Positions 37,449 to 49,690 of a DNA stretch of 64,000 bases are shown here, piece after piece. The DNA is taken from the NCBI GenBank assembly GCA_029216955.1, contig JANAVB010023997.1, forward strand, positions 337,501 through 401,500. Reading direction: 5' to 3'. Source of the DNA: Iris pallida. Lineage: Eukaryota; Streptophyta; Magnoliopsida; Asparagales; Iridaceae. Each line of letters opens with the position of its first letter. The stretch's first letter is position 1. The translations under genes and the position numbers were made by a program. The notes beneath the pieces were generated by a model that worked only from the letters and a program-made list of their open reading frames with translations, made no database searches and had not been told where the DNA came from.

Positions 37449-40400
37449 CTGGAGCCCGAGTCATTATCAGTAAGGCTCAATATACTTACTGGTAACGGAC
37501 TTGTGGGAGTAGATAGAGTATTTTTCTCGTGTCGGATCGTAGTTAGTGGTAGAGAATTCCCCGCTAGATTGATAGAGTTCCTGATGGCCGATTATGATAT
37601 GGTCTTAGGGATGGATTGGTTGAGGAACCTGTATGCTAGAATAGACTGCCACATTGGCAGGGTTGTTTTTAACATTCAGGCGAGCCAGAGTTTTCCTTTT
37701 CCTGAGGCAAAGTTGAACCTTCTCCTCTAGTATTGCAGATGGCAGTAGCAGCAGTGCAGTTACCCCGGATAGTCGAGGAGTTTCTAAATGTTTTCCCAGA
37801 AGAGCTTCCAGGTATACCGTCGGAGCGAAAGATCGAGTTCACCATAGACTTGATCCCAGGGACAGCCCTAGTGTCAGAGAGAGTCTACAGGATGGCGCCG
37901 TCAGAATTGGAGACATTGTACAAGATGATTGAAGAACTTAGAACCAAGGAATTCATTCGTGATAGTGGACCGCCTTGGGGAGCCCCGATGTTTCTTGTAA
38001 AAAAGAAGGATGGTACGTCCAGATTATGTATAGATTATCGTACCTTGAACTCAGTAACAATCAAGAATATATACCCTCTCCCGAGGGTAGATGACTTGTT
38101 TGATCAGCTCAAGGGACAGCAGTATTTTTGAAGATCGATTTGCGCTCAGGATATCATCAGATCAGAGTTAGAGAGCAGGACATCCCGAAGACAGCTTTTA
38201 GATCAAGGTATGGGCATTGGGAGTTTCTCGTTATGCCATTTGGAGCAACCAATGCGCCAGCAGTATTCATGGACCTCATGAATCGTATTTTTATGCCCTA
38301 CTTGGACCAGTTTGTGATTGTATTCCTAGATGACATCCTGGTCTACAGCAAGAGTGAGGCGGAGCATGAGCAGCATCTCCTGTGGTTCTTCAGATTCTCA
38401 GAGAGCACCAGTTATACGCCAAGTTCAGTAAATACGAGTTCTGGCTCGATCATATTTCATACTTGGGTTATATTATCACCAGAAAAGGAGTAGAAGTAGA
38501 TCCCCAAAAGATTATGGCCATTGAGACATGGCCGATACCCAGCACAGTTGCAGAAGTTCATAGTTTTCTTAGTTTGGCCGGCTACTACCGGTGATTCATT
38601 TCAAACTTTGCTCAAATTTCAGCGTCATTGACCCAGTTGACCCGCAAGGATGTGCCGTTTGCTTGGACAGTAGAGTGCCAGGATTATTTTGAGAAGTTGA
38701 AGCGAGGCTTGATGATGGCACCTCTTCTCATACTTCCAGATGGAATTGGAGGATTCTCAGTGTATTGTGATACTTCAGGTAGAGGCTTAGGATGTGTTCT
38801 GATGCAGCATGGGAAGGTAATAGCTTATGCGTTACGACAACTTCGTGATCACGAGAGAAATTATCCAACCCATGACTTGGAGCTGGCAGCAGTAATGTTT
38901 GCACTTAAGTTGTGGAGGCACTACTTGTATGGAGATAGAGTGGAGATTTTCACCGACCACAAGAGCCTGAAGTATGTTTTCACCCAGAAGGATCTTAACA
39001 TGCGTCAGAGGAGATGGCTGGAGCTTCTTGTGGATTATGATATCAACCTACAGTATCATCCTGGGAAGGCCAACGTTGTAGCAGATGAATTGAGTAGGAG
39101 GGCCGAAGTTTATTTCCTAACAGCACAACCAGAGCTGTTAGCAGATCTTCAGAAAATAGGTATAGAAGTTGTTCTCCCTTTCAGTGTGGCATTGATGGCC
39201 AGTATGCAGGTTCAGTCCACTATAGTCGAGAGGATTCGGATGGCACAGTCAGCAGATTCCAAGTTTTAGCAACTTAGAGCAGAGTGTGAGGCAGAACGAA
39301 GACCAGAGTTATGCATCCACGAGGATGGTACACTTCGGCATGGGAATCGTCTTTGTGTACCCAGTGGAGATATCAGACAGGAGATCATGGCAAAGGCCCA
39401 CAGTTCTCAGTATTCCATTCATCCGGGTAGTACGAAGATGTACCGTGATATTCGTCAGCACTTTTGGTGGAATAGCATGAAGAGAGAGATAGCCCGGTTT
39501 GTCTCTCGATATTTGGTTTGCCAACAAGTTAAAACTGAACACCAGAGGCCAGCTGGACTTCTTCAGCCCTTGCCGATTCCAGAATGGAAGTGGGAGCATG
39601 TAACCATGGATTTCGTGACTGGATAACCTAGATCTCCAGCTGGTCGAGATACTATTTGGGTTATAGTTAACCGGCTCACGAAGGTGGCTCACTTCCTCCC
39701 ATTCAGAGTTGGTCAGTCGACCGCTCAGCTAGCAGAGATGTACCTCAGGCAGATTATCAGATTGCACGGGGTGCCAGTCAGTATCACCTCAGACCGAGAT
39801 CCAAGATTTATGTCGCACTTTTGGCTTAGCATGTAAGAGAGTTTGGGAACCCACCTCCAGTTCAGCTCAGCTTATCATCCGCAGACTGATGGTCAGTCGG
39901 AACGCACGATCCAGACTCTTGAAGATATGTTGAGATCTTTTACACTCGACTTCGGTGGTTCGTGGGAAGATCACCTACACCTGGTGGAATTCTCGTACAA
40001 CAACAGTTTCCAGGCTAGTATCCAGATGGCACCATTCGAATCACTGTATGGTAGGAAGTGCAGATCCCTGCTAGCCTGGAATGATGTTGGAGAGAGGTAG
40101 ATGCTTGGCCCCGAAATGATTGTCCAGACAGTTGAAGTGGTCAGAAGAGTCAGGGATCATCTTCGAGTTGTCCAAGATCGCCAGCGTCATTGGGCCGATT
40201 CTCATCGGCGTCACCTTGAATTCTCGATCGGCGACCATGTATTCCTGAGGATTTTGACTAACCGTAGCGTCATTCGTTTCGGCGTACGGGAAAATCTTAG
40301 TCCTAGGTATATAGGACCGTTCGACATTCTGGAGCGAGTAGATGATGTATCATATCGTCTCGCTCTCTCGCCGTCGTTACATGAGGTGCATGACGTGTTC

Positions 40401-40648
40401 CATGTATCCCAACTACGACGGTATATTCCGGACCCGAGCCACATCCTGGATTATTCGGAATTGATTTTTGGTACCAACCTTTCGTATGAGGAGAGGCCCG
40501 TATCCATATTGGACCGAAGAGAGAAGATACCCAGAACAAGACTATCAAGTTAGTCCGTGTTGCTTGGGGTCATCACTCTTTGGGTGAGTCAACGTGGGTG
40601 TGTGAGGATGATATCCGATCGCGATATCCTGACCTGCTTGACTCGTAA
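37449..40648 (+). pseudogene. Gypsy-1 RT, RNase H and integrase remnant
   Basis: Protease tail (MVLGMDWL, 37600); RT from 37733 ([15 protein letters not shown], 38020; [10 protein letters not shown], 38325); RNase H 38750-39110 (D in [21 protein letters not shown]); integrase zinc region (H-H-C-C) 39410-39530 and core (MDFVTG; SDRDPRFMS; YHPQTDGQSER); C-terminal HDVFHVSQLRRYIPD and WGHHSLGESTW, ending at TAA 40646-40648. Breaks: frameshifts near 37730, 38125, 38380 and 40540; stops TGA 38592, TAG 39267, TAA 39624, TAA about 39835 and TAG 40098. Dead. Confidence 0.9.
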
Positions 40649-40799
40649 GGTATAATGTCTTTCTTATGCCTTATGCTCTCAGTTCCTTGCTTGAATGAGT
40701 GATTGCTTGATTGATTGTCTAGTTATAGTTTGCTTGTGATTAGTATAGCTTGTCCTTGTCCCTCTAGCCTCTTAATTAAATTTCAAGGATAGAATTCTT

Positions 40800-40815
40800 T
40801 TAAGGTGGGTTGAGT
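40800..40815 (+). other. Polypurine tract of Gypsy-1
   Basis: TTAAGGTGGGTTGAGT directly before the right LTR, preceded by the TTTCAAGGATAGAATTC stretch typical of the pol-LTR junction of plant gypsy elements. Confidence 0.7.
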
Positions 40816-42129
40816 TGTAATACCTGTGGTTCGTATTACGTATTTTGGAATACGTGTACGTATTTTGTCTCGTATTGTATATCTCCTTGCTTGGTTTGGC
40901 TCGTTTCGTTTGGCTTGGTTCGGCTTGGGTTGCTTTTGGTTCATCATGGACCAAAGGAAAAACCCCTACCTACCACCACCATTACTATTTATTAACCCCC
41001 ACTCCTTTCTCTCTCCTCATTTACTCTTCTTCTTTCCCATCATTACTCTTCACCTATCTGAGAGAGAGAGAGGGAGAGCTTAGGCAAGTGCATCTTGTTT
41101 CATGGAGGAACTCAAGTTTTATTATTCTATTCTCTTCTTCACAGCACTTTTAAAAAACTTTAGTACTTAGTATTTTTAATTTCTATAGCTCATTGCTTGT
41201 AGATCTAAGTTTACTTCATTTTCGCATTTCTTGGGTTTTGATCTATTTAATCTTGTTATTATCAAGTTCTGATGGTTCCATGTTGTAGAAAATTTCATTC
41301 GGTACCATTTTGACCTATGGAAGTTCGGATTTGGACTCTGGATGAAGGTTTTATGAAGCATGGAAGCCATGGCTTGCATGGTTCTTCTTCTCGGAATAAT
41401 AGAGAGGAAGAACAGATCCATGTTGCATGATTCTTTGCCGCATGAACTTAGCTGCATAGACTTTTATGCGGCAAGTTATATTCCTGGCCGCATAGCCCTT
41501 GCTGCATGACTTGGCCACATGGAACTCTGAGCCGCATGTGCCCTGACTAATCCAGTCGCATGCGCATTTGTTGGACTCAGCCGCATAAGCTTGTTGACCC
41601 AGAGCCGCATGTGCCCTGCTGTGCCCTGACTAATCCGGCTGCATATGCCCAGCATTCCAGCCACATATGATTCTCAGCCGCATATGCCCCGCTCCCCCGC
41701 GAGCTGCATGAGACCCATTTAATTCTGCCGCATATGCCCCCAGTCATTACCAGCTGCAAGAGATCCATTTACTTCCAGCCGCATAGGCCCCCATTTCCTC
41801 CAGCCACATAGCGTTGCTCTTCCGCAACCGCATATGCGCCCGTCATCATTGAGCCGCATGAACTCGAAATTCCCTCCTGCCGCATAAGCTCCTGCCCCCT
41901 TTTCAGCCGCATAGCGTTGCTCTCCCGCAGTCGCATATGCGCCCGTCATCTTTGAGCCGCATATGCCTGTTTCCCCTGAGCCGCATGCACCCTGAACCGT
42001 CCTGAGCCGCATGCACTCCCTTTCCCTGGTCGCATATGCCCGAGCCGCATGGCCCCTTCCATAGCCTTATATTTTATGATTTAATTGTTATTATTAGGCT
42101 CCTGTCTTGTGACCCTCAGTGTGACTTGG
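40816..42129 (+). repeat. Gypsy-1 right (3') LTR, first part
   Basis: Starts TGTAATACCTGTGG and matches 33058-34378. It contains the GCCGCAT array (41425-42055) and is cut at 42129 by the SIRE element; the last five bases are the duplicated CTTGG. Confidence 0.93.
41425..42055 (+). repeat. GCCGCAT word array in the Gypsy-1 right LTR
   Basis: Counterpart of 33640-34310, with fewer GCCGTAT variants and some unit-number differences (about 60-80 bases shorter near 41600). Confidence 0.85.
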
Positions 42130-42716
42130 TGTTGGCCCATTCCATGGTCACACCCGATTTCGATAATCAACATACACTTAAGTCAATACACAAAATATAG
42201 AAAATGCTGCTAATCATTTCAGGATACATGAAATCAAATTCAACGGACGATGTACTGCATCAAACAAAGCGTCAACATCATCAAATCTTCAGAAGACTCA
42301 TTTCTCATTTTATTCTGTATTTTATATTTTATTGAGTCTAGGATTTATTTTGTAAAATCAGTTTTGGTAATACTGGCTTAGGGTTAAAACTGTCCACATT
42401 CCAAAAGCCTACCTATTTACCATTCGTATTTCATTTACAAAATATTTCAAAAACATATTTTAAAAATAGCCTTTACAAATGATTTTACAAATAACCAAAA
42501 ACATATTTTGAAAACTGTTTTTACAAATGATTTTCAAATATCTCCTGACAGAACTCGTAACCGAGTTCGGCCCGAGTTCGGTCCGAACTCTGACCGAGTT
42601 TGGTCAAAAATGATTCAAACTTCTGTTGCCTCCAAATCAGCGAGCAACGTCTCTTTGCGAGATATTTGCATCCGAACTCTGCCCGAACTCTGCCCGAGTT
42701 CGGTTCGAGAAAAACC

Positions 42717-42724
42717 TATAAATA
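42717..42724 (+). promoter_or_regulatory. TATA box of the SIRE LTR
   Basis: TATAAATA, nine bases after the last GAGTTCGG word. Copy in the 3' LTR at 50257-50264. Transcription would begin near 42750. Confidence 0.75.
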
Positions 42725-42924
42725 GAGAAGAACTTTTCATTTCAAATTATTCATTCATTCTTCATTCTCTCTTCTCTACTACTCAAGTGTTTTCAAACAA
42801 TCTAAGACTTTCAAATCATACCTATACATCTCTTAGCCAAAAGCCAGTACTATCAGAGTTGATTTAGAATCTTTTGGTGTTTCAAGAGTTGTAAAGAGGT
42901 CGTTCCAAGTTCAACAACTTTTCC

Positions 42925-43008
42925 TGTTGTGGAGCTGGTCGTGCGCTCGTCACCAAGCACGGTGTGTGTTGTGGAGCTGGTCGTGCGCTCGTCACCAAGC
43001 ACGGTGTT
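42925..43008 (+). repeat. Perfect 42-bp tandem duplication in the SIRE LTR
   Basis: TGTTGTGGAGCTGGTCGTGC... twice in a row (42925-42966, 42967-43008). Each unit has GTGC and GCAC 12 bases apart, so it could form a small stem. The same pair is in the 3' LTR (50465-50548), so it predates the insertion. Confidence 0.9.
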
Positions 43009-43261
43009 GTAAGAGACTGCAAGCTCTCAGTTAAAGCTTGTGCCATAGTGGATTAACATCGAGCAAGAGTACTCGAGACTGGATTAGTCCTCTCAGAGGG
43101 ATACCAGTATATATCGATGTGTCACTGAGTTTGAATTCTCTATCTTTATTTACTGTCTCTTATATCTCTGCCATAGTTTAATTTTTAATTGGTGATTATT
43201 TTCCGCTGCACACACACACTCTATTCACCCCCCCTCTAGAGGTGCTCAACGGTCCTACAAT

Positions 43262-43275
43262 TGGTATCAGAGCAG
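43262..43275 (+). other. Primer binding site of the SIRE element
   Basis: TGGTATCAGAGCAG two bases after the 5' LTR, complementary to the initiator tRNA-Met 3' end. Confidence 0.93.
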
Positions 43276-43411
43276 GTTATATTCTTATATAACATACCTT
43301 AGAGAGTATATATATATAGCAGCCGTAAAATCTATATTCAACGGTAAAGGGCAATCCACAAATAGACCTCCCATATTTGATGGAACAAATTATACCTACT
43401 GGAAAACACGA

Positions 43412-46400
43412 ATGACTTTCTTTCTAAAGTCTCTCGACTTTGATCTTTGGTCAATAGTCATTGATGGTTATAAAAAACCAGCACCAACAGTGGTTGAAGG
43501 CCAGCTGGTGGAAAAGACCCATGATAAGTACACTGAAGCTGAAAAGGCTAAAGCTAGCCTAGATGCTCGTGCCATCAATGCACTATTCTGTGCAATTGAC
43601 AAAACCGAGTTCAACAGAGTTTCAACCTGTAAGACGTCTCACAAAATTTGGAAACTCCTTGAGGTAACCCATGAAGGGACTTCCCAAGTGAAGGAATCCA
43701 AAATTAGTAGACTGACACAGGAGTATGAATCTTTTAAGATGAAACCCGGTGAGTCAATGACACAGATGTTTACTCGTTTCCTTGATATAACTAATCCTTT
43801 ACAATCTCTTGGTAAGGATTACAGCAATCACGAGAAAATCAGAAAAGTGCTGCAGGCTCTAACAAAGAACTGGAATCCAAAAGCCACAGCAATCATTGAA
43901 GGAAACGATCTCACCACTATGACTCTGGAAACACTGATGGGCAAACTTATGACCCATGAACTCGACTTGCAAGATTTTGAAGAAGCAACACCAAAGGAGA
44001 AATCTATTGCCTTCAAAGCTCAAGCAAGAAAATCAACATACAACGATTCCGATGAAGAATCGTCAAGTGGTGATGAACGAGCCCTACTTGTGAAGAACTT
44101 CAAGAAATATCTAAAGTTCACAAGCAGAAAGAAGAAAGATGTCCAAGAAAGCAACGAAGATGAAACTATATGCTTTGGATGCAAGAAGTCAGGGCATATG
44201 AAGAAGGACTGTCCAACCACCAAGAAAAACAGTCCATACGATAGATCAAGATCAAGCAGAAAAGCAACATCTGGTCGAAAGTATGCCAACACAAGCATCT
44301 GGCACGAAAGAGATGCCAGTGATACAGAAGAAGAAGACAGACCCTGCGGCAATGCAAATGTTTGTCTCATGGCATTTGATAAGGTGGACCCTCAACCCTC
44401 TCATACTAGAAGCAAATGGATCCTCGATAGCGGATGTTCGCGACACATGACTGGTGATACATCTTTATTCGCTACACTATCGATGAAGAAAGAATGATAC
44501 GTCTCCTTCGAAAATAACTTGAGAGGTGATATAATAGGAAATGGTACTGTAGGTATTTCTTCTTATCCAATAATAAAGGATGTTTGTCTAGTAACTGAAT
44601 TGAAACATAACCTATTGAGCATAAGTCATTTGGCAGATAATGGTTATGGTATCAATTTTGTGGAAGATAAATATACCATATATGATATGTCATCTGGTGA
44701 TCCCGTATATAAAGGGATTAGAGAAGACAACATTTATGTTTTCTTTTTAGAGAATACTAATAATGCAGGAAGGTGCCTAGTAGCCAATCAAGATGAAAGC
44801 TGGCTATGGCACATGAGACTAGGACATGCAAACATGGATACTATCTAACGTCTAAATACAAAGAAGATGGTAAGAGGACTCCCTGAAATTCCATTCAAGA
44901 GAGATATGGTATGTGCTGACTGCGAAAAGAACAAAGCACATAGGTCTACTTTTAAATCCATCAACGCTGTAAGTACTTCGAGACCTTTGCAGTTAATTCA
45001 TATGGATTTATTTGGTCCTAGTAGAGTCGCTAGTCTTGGCGGTAAGCTCTACGCTTTTGTTATTGTTGATGATTTCTCTCGATTTACTTGGGTTTATTTC
45101 TTATCAAACAAAAGTGATATAATTTTTAAATTTCAGATATTTTGCAAAAAGGTACAAAACGAAAAAGGCTTCATGATTACTCGTATCCGAAGTGATCATG
45201 GTGGCAAATTCGAAAATTCTGATTTCAAAAAGTTTTGTGATGATAGTGGATATTACCACGAATTTTCTTGTCCCAGAACTCTCCAACAGAATGGTGTTGT
45301 GGAGCGGAAGAATCGTACTCTAAGCGAAATAGCTAGAGTCATGCTGAATCAGTATAATCTTCCTAAATATTTTTGGGCAGAAGCTGTTAGTACAACCTTT
45401 CATGTTTTAAATAGGGTGTTAATTCGACCAATCTCGAAGAAAATACCATATGAGCTTTGGTTTAGAAGAATTCCAAACATTTCTTATTTCAAAGTTTTTG
45501 GTTGTCGCTGTTTTATCCTGAACACCAAGGATAACTTGGGAAAGTTTGACTCCAAAGCAGATGACGGAATATTTCTCGGATATGCTGCTAAGAGTAAGGG
45601 ATATAGAATTTTCAATAAAAGATCTATGATTGTTGAAGAGACTATTAATGTTACCTTTGATGAGTTAAATAGTCACAGATCTAGCGATAGTGATGATAAA
45701 GATACACATACAAAGACTAAGAAGAGTTCTGAGAAAGATCTGACCCAAGAGGCAAGGACTGATAAAAGTTCCGAAGATGCAGGAACTGAGAAGAGCCTTG
45801 TGAAAGATATGGCCCAAAGATTTGAATCATTGAGATTCAAGCCAGATCATCCAGAAACTCTCATTATAGGTGATGTATCTAAAGGTGTAAGTACACGTTC
45901 ATCTCTTAAAGATTCTGAATTAGCAGCAAATGTAGCATTTATTTCAAAAATAGAACCTAAGAATATAGATGATGCTTTTACTGATGAGTTTTGGATTTCT
46001 GCTATGCAAGAGGAATTTAATCGATTTGAGAGAAACCAAGTTTGGGAACTTGTTTCTAAACCAATTGGTCAATCTATAATTGGTACCAAATGGGTGTTCC
46101 GAAATAAACTCAGTGAAGATGGACAAGTTCTACGCAACAAAGCACGTCTAGTGGCACAAGGTTATAATCAAGAAGAAGGAATTGATTATGATAAGACCTA
46201 TGCTTCTGTTGGTAGACTAGAAGCCATCCGCATGTTTTGTGCATTTGCATGTTTTAATGATTTTAAACTTTTTCAAATGGACGTGAAAAGCACATTTTTA
46301 AATGAATTTTTGAAAGAAGAGGTTTTTGTAAAACAACCCCCTGGTTTTGAAGATTTTCAAAAACCTGATCACGTCTTCAAGCTTAAGAAAGCACTTTATG

Positions 46401-47485
46401 GACTCAAACAAGCACCTCGTGCTTGGTATGAACGCCTAAGCGCCTTCTTACTTGATAATGGATTTTCGAAAGGAAAGATTGATACTACTTTATTTATTAA
46501 ATCCATGAATGATGATATTCTTCTAGTGCAAATTTATGTAGATGACATTATATTTGGTTCTACTAATGAAAAACTCTGTCAAGATTTTGCCAAGTGTATA
46601 CAGAGTAAATTTGAGATGAGTATGATGGGAGAGCTAAACTTCTTCCTAGGACTTCAAATCAAACAGCACTCGAACGGAACATTCATCAACCAAGCTAAAT
46701 ACACGAAGGACATACTGAAAAAGTACGACTTAGAGAATGTAAAGCCAATCGGGACGCCCATGGCTACATCTACAAAGCTTGATGCTGATGAAAGTGGCAA
46801 ACCTGTCGATCAGCGTAAGTATCGAGGTATGATTGTTAGTTTATTATACTTAACTGCTAGTCGCCCTGATATTATGTTTAGCGTTTGCATTTGTGCACGT
46901 TATCAGGCAAACCCTAAGGAATCACATCTTAGTGCCATTAAGCGTATCTTCCGATACCTTAAAGGAACTTCTACAGTTGGCTTATGGTATCCCAAAACCA
47001 AATCCTTTGACCTTATAGGTTACTCGGATGCAGATTTTGCTGGATGCAAAGTGGACCGTAAAAGTACAAGTGGCACATGTCATTTCTTAGGAAAGGCCTT
47101 AGTCTCTTGGTTTAGCAAGAAACAAAATTCAGTAGCATTATCAACAACTGAGGCTGAGTATATCGTCGCAGGACGTTGTTGTGCTCAGATTTTATGGATA
47201 AAGCAAACCTTAGAGGACTACAATCTGTACTACACTAATATTCCTATTTATTGTGACAACACTAGTGCTATAAATCTGACTAAGAACCCTATTTGTCTTT
47301 CACGCACAAAGCACATAGAAATTAGACATCATTTCCTTCGTGATCATCAACAACACGGGAATATCTGCCTAGAATTTATTGACACTGATCATCAACTAGC
47401 AGATATATTCACTAAACCATTGGCTGAAGACCATTTTAACATTTTGAGGCGTGAGCTCGGCATTCTTGAATTCTCAGACTCATAA
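43412..47485 (+). pseudogene. SIRE gag-pol polyprotein, two stop codons in an otherwise open frame
   Basis: One frame, about 1358 codons from ATG 43412; in-frame codons extend upstream (FDGTNYTYWK), so the true start is earlier and may be lost. Gag, with zinc knuckle CFGCKKSGHMKKDC (44170); protease WILDSGCSRHM (44420); pre-integrase H-H-C-C (44810-44930); integrase core with DLFGP, DD, RSDHGG and QQNGVVERKNR (45000-45310); RT with FQMDVKSTFL and YVDDIIFGST (46540); RNase H with DADFAG, STTEAEYI and LADIFTKPL; TAA at 47483. Only defects seen: TGA at 44495 (just after protease) and TAA at 44846. No frameshift. Confidence 0.93.
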
Positions 47486-48035
47486 TGTATATGGTAATTA
47501 AAATTGAATTTATGACTTGATACTTTATTATTTATTTAACGAAAATTATTTTTGGGTACAAACTTAAAAAGGGTATGTCTGTCACCACGACTACGATCGA
47601 AGCGAAGCGGTATTTAAGAGTTCTCCGGTGAACCTCCGTTAGCTGGGACAACCCCTACAGTTAACCCAAAAATAACAGTCGTTATTTAATATTACAATCA
47701 AAGTTATTAAATTCTACTTTTAAACCTACTAGAATGCATTGACTTTCTCGGGAATGCAAGTGGCCGAACTCGGCCCGAACTCTGACCGAGTTCGGACCGA
47801 ATTCGGATCGAGTTCGGTCGGCGCTGTATTAATTCCAGAACCGAACAGCCGGCCCTAGTGCCTATAAAACCCATCTTTTCTTCCACTTTCTCCACACAAC
47901 AACTCGTGGAAATCACTCCTCTCTTCCTAGAAGCTTCTCCTCCTCCATCCTAGCAAGGTTTCGAAGAGATCTAGTGGGCGATCATCTTGTTCCTCCTTTC
48001 TTTTTCTTCAAAAGGTACTTTCTCTCTATTTTCTC
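47486..48035 (+). promoter_or_regulatory. SIRE spacer between pol and accessory frame, with LTR-like promoter module
   Basis: 47763-47820 is an array of CCGAACTCGG-type words (at least six half-words in 60 bases). It is followed by CCTATAAAAC (TATAAAA 47863-47869) and a pyrimidine-rich leader up to ATG 48036. Array plus TATA is the same arrangement as in the element's own U3 (42550-42724). Inference: separate sense promoter for the accessory frame. Confidence 0.6.
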
Positions 48036-49244
48036 ATGGCCCCCTAGCGTCATAGAGGAACCACTTCCCAAGGTGCCTCATCTTCTTCTGAATACACCCC
48101 TGCTAGTCTATTCAGTCCAGCACGACCTAGAGATCCCGATGAATATGACTCTACTTTGTTTCCGGACAAAGATTTTTCGGATCTCTGGTTCGACTCTTTT
48201 TCTGGTCGTCGTATTTGTACTGGAGCTTTTGTAAACTTTACTACTTTCTTTGAGTACGCTCCAACTTTTGACCAACTTGGATACCGAGATTTCTTCGAGG
48301 TACAAGAAAATATTTATGACAATGCCGTCCGTATGTTTTACTGCAACCTGCAAGTAAAACCAAACGAAAATTTCTATTCTTGCGTTGCTGGGCAAGAATT
48401 GGAATTTAGCGCCACCGACATCAGTGAATTCTTCCATATTCCTGATCTTGGTGATGCCTTGGTTGACATCTATCATATTCAATTCCCTGCTGATATCACT
48501 CTTGCTTCCTTCAGGGAACTAATCTGTCATCCTAATCCTGTTCCCCGTAGAATTTTTGCCAAAAATTTGAACCAAACCTTCTATGAACTTCATCGTATGG
48601 TTTTCTCCGTCCTTCTTCCAAAGAAAGGTTCTACTGATGAAGTAACCTTTATGGAACTATCTGTTTTGTATCATATTCACTTTGGCATCCCATTCTCTAT
48701 TCCCAAAACTGTGATATCCTGGATGCTTAACAGCATAAATGCAGGTAGAAATCTAGTATATCCAATGCACTTAGCTTCTATCTTTTGACGTTTCGAGATT
48801 GATCTTGAGACGTGTTCCATCTCCTCCACTCCTGTCGAGCAGACTAGATCTCGTCGATTTCCTGCTCCACCTCTGCCTCCTGGAGCTCATCCTGCTCCAG
48901 CTGCTGATGCTAAGGTCCCTCCTGCTAATGCTCCTCCTGCTCCTGCCACTGTCCCAGGATTTGATCAGACGTTCTATCAGCACTTTGATGACTTTGTTGC
49001 TGTCTCTACGCAACTTCATCTGGATTCGGAGTTCCGGCGCATTTCTCAGGCCCAGGTGCTGAGGAATGGCATTGCTTACCTCCACTACAGCCTGGCTCAT
49101 GATCCTGTCCATCTAGTCACCATCTTACCTCACCCTACCTTTTCGGGTCCTCGATTTACTGATGAGACTTCCTTTCAGTATTTTGACCCGACTACAGCCT
49201 ACTTTCCTCATGAGGCTCCTGGTGCGGACAACCCCACGATGTGA
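48036..49244 (+). pseudogene. SIRE accessory frame downstream of pol (plant transposon-associated protein), two stops
   Basis: One frame of 403 codons from ATG 48036 to TGA 49242, broken only by TAG at 48045 and TGA at 48786 (the longest open piece is 210 codons, 48156-48788). The N-terminus is Ser-rich. The body has GRRICTGAFVNF, YDNAVRMFYCNLQVKPNENF and SATDISEFFHIPDLGD, a pattern I associate with the so-called putative plant transposon protein domain found as an accessory frame in plant retroelements. A Pro/Ala-rich linker (48860-48960) and a 90-residue tail follow. There is no signal peptide and no hydrophobic segment, so I do not call it an envelope. Function unknown. Confidence 0.7.
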
Positions 49245-49690
49245 CGTGGATTCAGCTATGGGCTAGTGGACATTTGTTAGATGATGATCAGTTGATGTAG
49301 TTTTTTTATTATTTCATGTCTAAACTGATTAGTTAGACATTTTTAGTTGTACTTTTGGATTATTAGTAGAAATTTTCATGACTGTTTCAGTTTATTATGA
49401 GCCGTTTCTTTCTATATTAGTTGTTTCCATATGTCTTATGCTGTGATTATGTCTTTTTGCTTCACTTTGTCTTGTGTTTGTCTATTGTTGGCTTTACATA
49501 TTACGGGGGAGCCAAGTCATTTTACTACTTGACAAAGGGGGAGAAAAAGAGTACAATACCAAAAAGCAAAGCATATACAAATCCAAAATCAAAACATCTC
49601 ATTTTTTTAGGTACTTTGTATTTTGTTCTATTTCATATAAATATATTTTGGTATAGACTCAAGTTTGTCAATTATCAAAATGGAGGAGAT
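49245..49690 (+). other. SIRE 3' region with two polypurine runs
   Basis: No coding. An internal purine run AAAGGGGGAGAAAAAGAG at 49535-49552, and the polypurine tract AAAATGGAGGAGAT (49677-49690) directly before the 3' LTR. Confidence 0.75.

Larger units (their letters stand above)
42130..43259 (+). repeat. SIRE 5' LTR
   Basis: 1130 bp, TGTTGGCCC...CCTACA. U3 has CCGAACTC/GAGTTCGG words at 42550-42603 and 42671-42708, a TATA box at 42717-42724, and downstream a 42-bp tandem duplication (42925-43008). Confidence 0.95.

Noticed and set aside
48036..49244. Envelope-like gene in the SIRE element
   Set aside because: No signal peptide, transmembrane segment or furin-type site is visible; it fits a plant transposon-associated accessory protein better.
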